From Dehalococcoidia bacterium (GTDB lineage Bacteria > Chloroflexota > Dehalococcoidia > UBA3495 > JAAXIE01): DNA of 11,344 nt. A program made the translations under genes and the position numbers. The notes under the pieces were generated by a model. It saw nothing but the letters and a program-made list of their open reading frames with translations. It did no database searches and was not told the DNA's origin. Below, piece after piece: positions 6,768-11,344 of this stretch; the first letter of the stretch is position 1, and each line of letters begins with the position of its first letter. The stretch lies in contig JAAXIE010000050.1 in the NCBI GenBank assembly GCA_012270525.1, forward strand, positions 1 through 11,344, given 5' to 3'.

Positions 6768-7940
6768 ATGCAGGGAATCAAGGACAGGGTCGCGATCATA
6801 GGCATGGGTTGCAGCAGGTTCGGGGAGCGGTGGGATGCCGGCGTACCGGACCTGATGGTAGAGGCCGCGTACGAGGCGTACGAGGATGCCGGAATCGACC
6901 CCAAGGACATCCAGGCTGCCTGGCTGGGCACAGTGGGGAGCTTCCGCACAGGTCAACCCTTGGCCCAAGCCCTGAAACTGGACTACCTGCCAATCACGCG
7001 GGTGGAGAATGCCTGCGCCACCGCCACCGATGCGTTCCGGAACGCCTGCTATGCCGTGGCCGCGGGCATCTACGACATCGTGCTGGCCTTGGGGGTGGAG
7101 AAGCTGAAGGATTCGGGGTTCTCCGGCTTGGCCAGCTACGAACCACCGGGTAGTGACGTGGCACCCCCGGTGCCGCCCCCTTCCCAGTTCGCGCTGGCTG
7201 CGACCCGCTATTTCCATCACTACGGGATTCCCTACGAGGAGGGGAAGCGGGTTCTGGCGCAGATCGCTTCCAAGAACCATCACAACGGCACGATGAACAG
7301 CAAGGCCCATTTCCAGCGCGAGGTGTCGGTGGACCAGATCATGGGGGCCCCGATGATCGCTTGGCCACTGGGTCTCTATGATTGCTGTGGTGTCAGCGAC
7401 GGCAGTGCAGCGGCCATCATCACCACCCCGGAGATCGCGAAGAGCTTCCGACAGGACTACATACTGGTGAAGGGCTTGGGTCTCGCCGTTGGGGCCTTCG
7501 GGATGCTGCGGGAGGACTGGGACTTCACTTCCTTCCCCGAGAATGTGCGTGCGGGCCAGGCTGCCTTCCAGGAAGCTGGCATCACCAACCCGCGCGAGGA
7601 GATCGACCTGGCCAGCGTGCACGACTGCTTCACCATCACCGAGTTGATCATCATGGAGGACCTGGGGTTCAGCCCGCAGGGTCGTGCCCGGGAGGACGTG
7701 GAGGCTGGGGCTTTCACGCTGGAGGGGGACCTGCCGGTCAATACCGACGGCGGGCTGAAGTGCTTCGGTCACCCCATTGGGGCCAGTGGCATCCGCATGA
7801 TCTACGAGGTGTACAAGCAGCTACAGGGCAAGGCGGGGGACCGTCAAATCCAGAAAGCGGACATGGGGCTTACGCACAATCTGGGTGGACGTCCTGGCTC
7901 CTTCACTGCTTCGGTTTCGATCTTCGGCCGGGCGGACTGA
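6768..7940 (+). CDS. SCP2-type thiolase / acetyl-CoA acetyltransferase-like enzyme
   Basis: A complete 390-residue thiolase-superfamily enzyme of the lipid-transfer (SCP2-like) branch. Seen: VAIIGMGCSRFGER at the start; VENACATAT (79-87), with C83 as the likely acyl-accepting nucleophile; VHDCFTITEL (284-293), typical of this branch, with H285; GGLKCFGHPIGASG (328-341), with C332 and H335; and the C-terminal GLTHNLGG (367-374). All key residues of a working thiolase seem present, unlike in the preceding synthase-like protein. Known: such enzymes cleave or join acyl-CoAs, and close relatives paired with DUF35 proteins act as thiolases or aldolases (for example Ltp2-ChsH2 in sterol side-chain breakdown, where the active site differs). 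Inferred: it forms a complex with the DUF35 domain of its neighbour; whether it works toward synthesis or breakdown is open. Start: ATG with AGGGGG upstream, 51 bases after the previous stop, same operon. Confidence 0.9.
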   Translation: MQGIKDRVAIIGMGCSRFGERWDAGVPDLMVEAAYEAYEDAGIDPKDIQAAWLGTVGSFRTGQPLAQALKLDYLPITRVENACATATDAFRNACYAVAAGIYDIVLALGVEKLKDSGFSGLASYEPPGSDVAPPVPPPSQFALAATRYFHHYGIPYEEGKRVLAQIASKNHHNGTMNSKAHFQREVSVDQIMGAPMIAWPLGLYDCCGVSDGSAAAIITTPEIAKSFRQDYILVKGLGLAVGAFGMLREDWDFTSFPENVRAGQAAFQEAGITNPREEIDLASVHDCFTITELIIMEDLGFSPQGRAREDVEAGAFTLEGDLPVNTDGGLKCFGHPIGASGIRMIYEVYKQLQGKAGDRQIQKADMGLTHNLGGRPGSFTASVSIFGRAD

Positions 7941-7959
7941 CCTGCAGGCAGAATTCGGG

Positions 7960-8319
7960 ATGGGGACTTTCGAAGTGGAAGTGTTCATCGGCAATGTCGA
8001 AAACGGCGATCTGACGCGGGTGGAAGCGATCGTCGATACCGGGGCTACCCATTCGATAATGCCGGGCAGCCTGTTGGAATACCATCAGGTGCGGTCCTAC
8101 GGGCTGCAGGAGTACATGCTCAGCGACGGAGGCACAAAGATTTTTGAATTCGGGATGGCTCTCTTCCAGTTGAACGGAGAGAGATGGCCCTGTCCCGTGC
8201 TCTTTGGTGAAGAGGGGCTGCATCTTCTCGGAGCCACTACCCTGGAGATATTCCGGCTGGCGGTCGACCCGGTCAACAGGGAGTTGGTGCCTCAGGTCTG
8301 GATAGCCCGTCCTTTTTGA
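7960..8319 (+). CDS. Retropepsin-like (clan AA) aspartyl protease, small
   Basis: A 119-residue single-domain aspartic protease candidate. Seen: VEAIVDTGATHSIMP (21-35) carries the D-T-G-A catalytic motif with D26; one copy only, so it would have to work as a dimer like retroviral proteases. The C-terminal part reads LLGATTLEIFRLAVDPVNRELVP (89-111), a pattern shared by small bacterial clan AA proteins with a flap-like middle (LSDGGTKIFEFG). There is no signal peptide or membrane segment, so it is cytoplasmic. Start: ATG at 7960, 19 bases after the thiolase stop; the ribosome site is weak. The open frame extends upstream into the thiolase gene, but the family pattern (FEVEVFIGN) starts here. 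It is probably co-transcribed with the thiolase. The substrate is unknown, and a metabolic link is not shown. Confidence 0.75.
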   Translation: MGTFEVEVFIGNVENGDLTRVEAIVDTGATHSIMPGSLLEYHQVRSYGLQEYMLSDGGTKIFEFGMALFQLNGERWPCPVLFGEEGLHLLGATTLEIFRLAVDPVNRELVPQVWIARPF

Positions 8320-8346
8320 CCGGCGTCTCCGGTCTGCGTCCCGCCA

Positions 8347-8394
8347 TGTTATGTCGAGCAACCCGGCGCAAGCCATTAATGGTACGACATAACA
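8347..8394. repeat. 10-bp perfect inverted repeat (TGTTATGTCG / CGACATAACA)
   Basis: The arms 8347-8356 and 8385-8394 are exact reverse complements, separated by 28 bases. They could form a hairpin behind the protease gene or bind a dimeric regulator. No T-run follows, so a classical intrinsic terminator is unlikely. ATGTCG occurs a third time near 8458. Confidence 0.6.
8373..8382. repeat. 10-bp perfect palindrome CCATTAATGG
   Basis: A perfect palindrome inside the loop of the longer inverted repeat. With its neighbours it makes an AT-rich patch in a GC-rich region and may be an operator. Confidence 0.45.
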
Positions 8395-8402
8395 ATTATT
8401 GT
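8392..8402. repeat. Palindrome ACAATTATTGT (5-bp arms around one T)
   Basis: ACAAT and ATTGT are exact reverse complements around a single T; the element overlaps the right arm of the longer inverted repeat. The remaining bases to 8518 hold no recognisable promoter; TTGTGA and TATGTC are present but badly placed. Confidence 0.4.
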
Positions 8403-8518
8403 GCGAACCACCCTGTTCACTCCTCGACAGCGGTGGAACCTTGTGATTTCAGCCGCTATGTCGACCACCCTTTTGCGAGGTGCGACGGGATGGGGCGATA
8501 AAGGGGAGGTCGGGGCGA

Positions 8519-9004
8519 ATGACCAGGAGAACAAGATACATGGGAGTTCTGGCGGCCCTGATTGCCATCATTGTCGGAGTGGGGATATGGGTCGTGTTCA
8601 CCTATTCGAGCGGAGGGCCGGTAGTCTCGGCCCGGGAGATGGGAGAGAGGGCTACCGCCGCGAGGGACATGGTAATCGGCGACCTCGCACCCGGGAAGGC
8701 ACTGTACTTCCGGACCGACTCATATAACGCGGGACAGAGCACCACCGAGGAGTCGTGGATGGTGTTGGGTGATAAGGAGGAACTGGTCCGCGCCGTGACC
8801 CAGGTGCGGGACACAGGAGGAAGCCTCATCGCCACGGCGGAGTCCAGAGGCGGGGTCCTGACCCACTCCGACCACGTGACAGGTGATGTGATTACCCTGC
8901 CTGACGCCACTGGCTACAGCATGAGCGACTGGGTAGCGAGTGCATTGACCGGCATCGAAACGCTCAACTCCAGAGATCCTCGTACGGGGCGAGGTCAGTT
9001 GTGA
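8519..9004 (+). CDS. Unrecognised membrane-anchored protein, extracellular domain
   Basis: A 161-residue protein I do not recognise. Seen: a basic N-terminus (TRRTRY), one long hydrophobic segment (about 9-28, VLAALIAIIVGVGIWVVF), then a hydrophilic domain of about 130 residues outside the membrane. There is no lipobox Cys after the hydrophobic segment, so it is a signal anchor rather than a lipoprotein. The middle (ALYFRTDSYNAG, then EESWMVLGDKEELVRAVTQV and GGSLIATAESRGG) alternates in a way that suggests beta strands, loosely like LolA or LppX-type sheets, but this is a guess. Start: ATG at 8519, chosen over an in-frame ATG at 8480 because AAGGGGAGGT (8501-8510) is ideally placed 8 bases ahead and the positive-then-hydrophobic order fits. 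The stop overlaps the start of the next gene (GTGA). Both are probably read from the same message. Confidence 0.75.
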   Translation: MTRRTRYMGVLAALIAIIVGVGIWVVFTYSSGGPVVSAREMGERATAARDMVIGDLAPGKALYFRTDSYNAGQSTTEESWMVLGDKEELVRAVTQVRDTGGSLIATAESRGGVLTHSDHVTGDVITLPDATGYSMSDWVASALTGIETLNSRDPRTGRGQL

Positions 9005-9396
9005 TCGGGTTTGCTGGAGAGGTCCCAGCGGACGCTCAGGTCATCGTCGACAACTTCACCGGGAGCCACGACATTGACGTGCAGTTGGAGACCAACCTGG
9101 GATTCAGCGAGCAACAGCTCCACGAGGCCCTTGTGAGAACGTACAAAGCGGTGCGAGAAGCTCCCAGGGTGCTCAAGGCATGGGGGAGCAGTGGCGATGG
9201 GGACATCATTATCACCGTAGAAATGTCACTGGAGACATCCGACTCCCGTTTCGCCTCGCTTCAGACCCTAGCACAGGCCGCGTTGGAATCCGACACACAC
9301 ACCGGCATAAGCGTGCAGGTAGTCAAGGGGATAGTCCCGGTGATTAACGTCGACCATAGCGGTCAGCAGTTTGCGGTGAGGAGGGCTAAGGAATGA
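9001..9396 (+). CDS. Unrecognised protein, coupled to the upstream membrane protein
   Basis: A 131-residue protein of unknown family, without signal peptide, membrane segment or cysteine. It is predicted to be mixed alpha/beta: EVPADAQVIVDNFTGSHDID at the start, a helix around FSEQQLHEALVRTYKAVREA, strands GDIIITVEMSLE and GISVQVVKGIVPVINV. Start: GTG at 9001, overlapping the previous stop by four bases (GTGA), with GAGGT five bases ahead, so translational coupling is likely. Odd: the frame stays open upstream of the GTG, and the previous protein ends in a low-information tail (SRDPRTGRGQL). It could instead be the C-terminal half of one secreted protein split by a frameshift; then it would lie outside the cell rather than in the cytoplasm. 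No slippery heptamer is seen at the junction, so I favour two genes. Confidence 0.65.
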   Translation: MIGFAGEVPADAQVIVDNFTGSHDIDVQLETNLGFSEQQLHEALVRTYKAVREAPRVLKAWGSSGDGDIIITVEMSLETSDSRFASLQTLAQAALESDTHTGISVQVVKGIVPVINVDHSGQQFAVRRAKE

Positions 9397-9441
9397 GATT
9401 CTCCAAGTTGAAGCCGAAGTGACAACATCTTGCGCTATTTG

Positions 9442-9473
9442 GAGACGGGCGTGGCCCAGGCCACGCCTGTCTC
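9442..9473. terminator. 14-bp hairpin between convergent genes, possible bidirectional terminator
   Basis: GAGACGGGCGTGGC (9442-9455) pairs with GCCACGCCTGTCTC (9460-9473) with one G-T pair and loop CCAG. It lies between the stop of the unrecognised gene (9396) and the hflX stop (9476). Neither side has a clear T-run, so it may terminate weakly or mainly protect RNA 3' ends. Confidence 0.6.
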
Positions 9474-9475
9474 GC

Positions 9476-10648
9476 TTAGGGCGAACCATCAGAACTTAGA
9501 CGGTAGCCCTCCAATACCTCCTCTTCGTCCAACCCCAGCCGGTCGCAGACCAACTCGAGCAGCTCGCCGAGGTTCCAGCCCTGGGCGGCGGACACGAGGA
9601 CGCTGGGGTGGCCGTCCAAGGGCAGGGTGTCGCGGGGGACTGATCCGTTGGGTGAGGGGGCCAGCAGATCCATCTTGTTGACCACGAGCAGACGCGGGAC
9701 GTCTCCCAGTGCCAACTCCCGGAGGGTGGCGTCGACCGCTTCGGCCTGCTCCGGTGCATGGGGTTGCGTTATGTCCACCACGTGGAGCAGCAGGTCGGAG
9801 GATTCCAGTTCTTCCAGGGTAGCGCGGAAGGCTGCCACCACGGTGGGGGAGAGCTTCTGGATGAATCCCACGGTATCGGTGAGAAGGAACCGTCTTTCTG
9901 TCGAAAGGGTAATCAGGCGGGTGACCGGGTCCAGGGTGGAGAAGAGCTGGTCCCGGGCGGGGACCCCGGCGTCGCTGAGGGCGTTGAACAGGGTGCTCTT
10001 ACCAGCGTTGGTGTAGCCCACCAGCGAGGCCACCGGAATGCCAGCGCGATGACGGCGGGAGCGATACTGCTGGCGTCGCTTGCGGACCTGGTCCAACTGC
10101 TGTTGCAGCTTCTGGATGCGGCGTTGAATCAGGCGGCGGTCTGTTTCCAACTGGGTCTCGCCGGGGCCGCGGGTGCCGATACCGCCGCCGAGACGCTCCA
10201 GGTGGGACCACTGGCCCACGAGACGGGGCAGGAGATACTGGTGCTGGGCCAGTTCCACCTGTAGCTGGCCCTCGCGGGTATGGGCATGGCGTCCGAATAC
10301 ATCGAGGATGAGGGCAGTGCGGTCGATGACCTTCACCTTGAGGGCGTCTTCCAAGGCCCTCTGCTGGGTGGGGTTGAGTTCGTCGTCGCAGATGACGGTG
10401 CCAGCGTGGGACTGGTACACCAATTCCCGTAGCTCGGTCAGCTTGCCCGATCCGAGGTAGTGTCTTTCGGGTCGGGCCAGCCTTTGGCCGACCTGGGCCA
10501 CCACGTCGGCTCCTGCGGTGCGGGCGAGCATGGCGAGTTCTTCCAGCGACTCCTCGAGCTTCCATGGCTGGGAGGAGCCCTTGATGCTCACGCAGACCAG
10601 AACGGCCCGCTCGGCGTCCGGTCCGGTGGTGAAGGAGATGCCCGGAAT
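9476..10648 (-). CDS. hflX: GTPase HflX, probable AUU start
   Basis: A ribosome-associated GTPase that splits stalled or stressed 70S ribosomes; 390 residues from the start chosen here. Seen (numbered from GTG 10591): the N-terminal domain with LEESLEELAMLARTAGADVV; GGGIGTRGPGETQLETDRRL (135-154); a helical, very basic linker (about 155-183); then the G domain with G1 GYTNAGKST (192-200), G3 DTVGF (239-243), G4 NKMD (305-308) and G5 SA. Odd: the first ordinary start is GTG 10591, but it has no ribosome site and would cut off ERAVLVCV, the conserved first strand (compare EQAVLVHI in E. coli). The frame is open upstream to the TAG of the preceding gene and holds no ATG, GTG or TTG. ATT at 10648 lies 9 bases after GGAGG and restores that strand. 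It follows dapL by 15 bases, in the same frame. Confidence 0.93.
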   Translation of the reverse strand: MPGISFTTGPDAERAVLVCVSIKGSSQPWKLEESLEELAMLARTAGADVVAQVGQRLARPERHYLGSGKLTELRELVYQSHAGTVICDDELNPTQQRALEDALKVKVIDRTALILDVFGRHAHTREGQLQVELAQHQYLLPRLVGQWSHLERLGGGIGTRGPGETQLETDRRLIQRRIQKLQQQLDQVRKRRQQYRSRRHRAGIPVASLVGYTNAGKSTLFNALSDAGVPARDQLFSTLDPVTRLITLSTERRFLLTDTVGFIQKLSPTVVAAFRATLEELESSDLLLHVVDITQPHAPEQAEAVDATLRELALGDVPRLLVVNKMDLLAPSPNGSVPRDTLPLDGHPSVLVSAAQGWNLGELLELVCDRLGLDEEEVLEGYRLSSDGSP

Positions 10649-10657
10649 CGGCCCCGT

Positions 10658-10662
10658 CCTCC
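10658..10662 (-). promoter_or_regulatory. Shine-Dalgarno site that points to an AUU start for hflX
   Basis: On the minus strand GGAGG directly follows the dapL stop (TAG at 10666-10664) and stands 9 bases before ATT 10648. It is 66 bases from GTG 10591, too far to serve that codon. Confidence 0.55.
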
Positions 10663-10663
10663 G

Positions 10664-11344
10664 CTAGCTCGAGGGACTGGAAGGTGAGGGTATCTCCCAT
10701 GAGGCCAGACGCTGCAGGCCCGTATCCACCCGTTCGTCGGGAGTGGTCAGCGACAGGCGGATATAACCTTCGCCGTTCTCGCCGTAGCTGGAGCCTGGGG
10801 TCACCACGATGCTGTTGTCTTCGAGGAGGCGGGCGGCGAATTCGGCGGAGGTGAATCCGGGAGGTACTTTCGCCCACACGTAGAGGCTGGCCTTGGGCAG
10901 TTCTACCTCGAGCCCGATGTCCCTGAGCACGCCAACTACCCTGTCGCGACGGTCCTTGTAGATGGCGTTGTTATGTTCAATGCAGTCCTGGGGACCCAGC
11001 AATGCTTCCATAGCCATCTCCTGGATGGCTTGAGGGATGCCCGAATCGAGATTCTCCTTGATCTTGAGGAGGCCACGTACCAGGTCGGCGTTGCCGACGG
11101 CCATCCCGACGCGCCAGCCGGTCATGTTGTAGCTCTTGGAAAGGGAGTGGAACTCCAAGCCGACATCGCGGGCACCCTCGGACTGCATGAAGCTGCTGCA
11201 CCGGTAACCGTCGAAGGTGACTTCGCTATAGGCCGCATCGTGGAGAACGATGATGTCGTGCTCCTTGGCGTATCGGACCACTTGGTCGAAGTAGTCCGGC
11301 TCCGCCACGGCGGCGGTGGGGTTGTTGGGGTAGTTCAGCCACAT
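10664..11344 (-). CDS. dapL: Class I PLP-dependent aminotransferase, probably LL-diaminopimelate aminotransferase; 5' end missing
   Basis: The C-terminal 226 residues of a fold-type I aminotransferase; the N-terminal part (about 160 residues, judging by family length) lies beyond the right edge. The ATG at the very edge is internal, since family motifs start immediately. Seen in the visible part: NYPNNPT (4-10) with the PLP-contacting Asn; HDAAY (35-39) with the Asp that pairs with the pyridine nitrogen; HSLSKSYNMTGWRVG (66-80) with Schiff-base Lys K70; and GYIRLSL near the end with the substrate-carboxylate Arg. Known: DapL turns tetrahydrodipicolinate into LL-diaminopimelate in one step for lysine and peptidoglycan synthesis and is the usual route in Dehalococcoidia-type bacteria. 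The family call rests on general motif wording; an aspartate- or alanine-type aminotransferase cannot be excluded. It is the upstream partner of hflX. Confidence 0.8.
   Translation of the reverse strand: MWLNYPNNPTAAVAEPDYFDQVVRYAKEHDIIVLHDAAYSEVTFDGYRCSSFMQSEGARDVGLEFHSLSKSYNMTGWRVGMAVGNADLVRGLLKIKENLDSGIPQAIQEMAMEALLGPQDCIEHNNAIYKDRRDRVVGVLRDIGLEVELPKASLYVWAKVPPGFTSAEFAARLLEDNSIVVTPGSSYGENGEGYIRLSLTTPDERVDTGLQRLASWEIPSPSSPSS

Noticed and set aside
6741..7772. 343-residue minus-strand open frame opposite the thiolase gene
   Set aside because: Antisense shadow; the plus-strand thiolase has all family motifs.
8985..9010. Programmed frameshift joining the two unrecognised genes
   Set aside because: No slippery X-XXY-YYZ heptamer and no obvious stimulatory hairpin; a ribosome site and GTGA overlap explain the arrangement. 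A sequencing indel remains possible.
9393..9422. Nine-codon frame MRFSKLKPK overlapping the end of the second unrecognised gene
   Set aside because: Too short and without independent support.
9999..10877. 292-residue minus-strand open frame across hflX and the aminotransferase
   Set aside because: Low-complexity Arg/Pro/Gly composition in the wrong frame of two well-supported genes.
1..11344. CRISPR array, insertion sequence, prophage or defence island
   Set aside because: No regularly spaced repeats, transposase, integrase or defence-type protein was seen; the genes are mostly housekeeping or metabolic.

Overview
The window is a moderately GC-rich bacterial chromosome segment with tightly packed genes on both strands. 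It most likely comes from the phylum Chloroflexota, in or near Dehalococcoidia or the SAR202-type lineages. The best taxonomic clue is the tmRNA gene. Its tag reads GEREFALAA and starts at a Gly codon; from memory, the Dehalococcoides tag is GERELVLAG. An amidohydrolase of the D-x-H type, a thiolase paired with an HMG-CoA-synthase-like/DUF35 protein, and an LL-DAP-aminotransferase-like gene next to hflX fit that placement but do not prove it.

Layout from left to right. (1) 1-865, minus strand: the 5' part of an amidohydrolase gene with a clear promoter, running off the left edge. (2) 1081-2970, plus strand: a DedA/VTT-type membrane protein followed after 33 bp by a GT4 glycosyltransferase. 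(3) 5203 down to 2995, minus strand: an S41 carboxyl-terminal processing protease, smpB two bases behind it, then ssrA (tmRNA). This is a trans-translation module whose protein and RNA partners sit side by side. (4) 5243-8319, plus strand: a consensus-like promoter, an HMG-CoA-synthase-fold protein fused to a zinc-ribbon/OB (DUF35) domain, an SCP2-type thiolase, and a small retropepsin-like aspartyl protease. (5) 8347-8402: a small AT-rich island of nested inverted repeats. (6) 8519-9396, plus strand: two unrecognised genes overlapping by GTGA; the first is membrane-anchored. (7) 9442-9473: a 14-bp hairpin between convergent genes. (8) 9476-11344, minus strand: a class I aminotransferase (probably dapL, cut by the right edge) followed by hflX, which has no ATG, GTG or TTG at its expected start.

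How the genes may work together. SmpB and tmRNA rescue stalled ribosomes and HflX splits stalled ribosomes, so two separate loci here deal with translation stress. The thiolase and the HMG-CoA-synthase-like/DUF35 protein probably form a complex acting on acyl-CoA, but the synthase-like part lacks the catalytic cysteine, so its chemistry is open. The DedA-like protein and the glycosyltransferase suggest membrane lipid or glycolipid metabolism. I saw no CRISPR array, insertion sequence, tRNA, phage gene or obvious defence system. The most interesting points are the cysteine-less synthase fused to DUF35, the hflX start, and the unrecognised overlapping gene pair.
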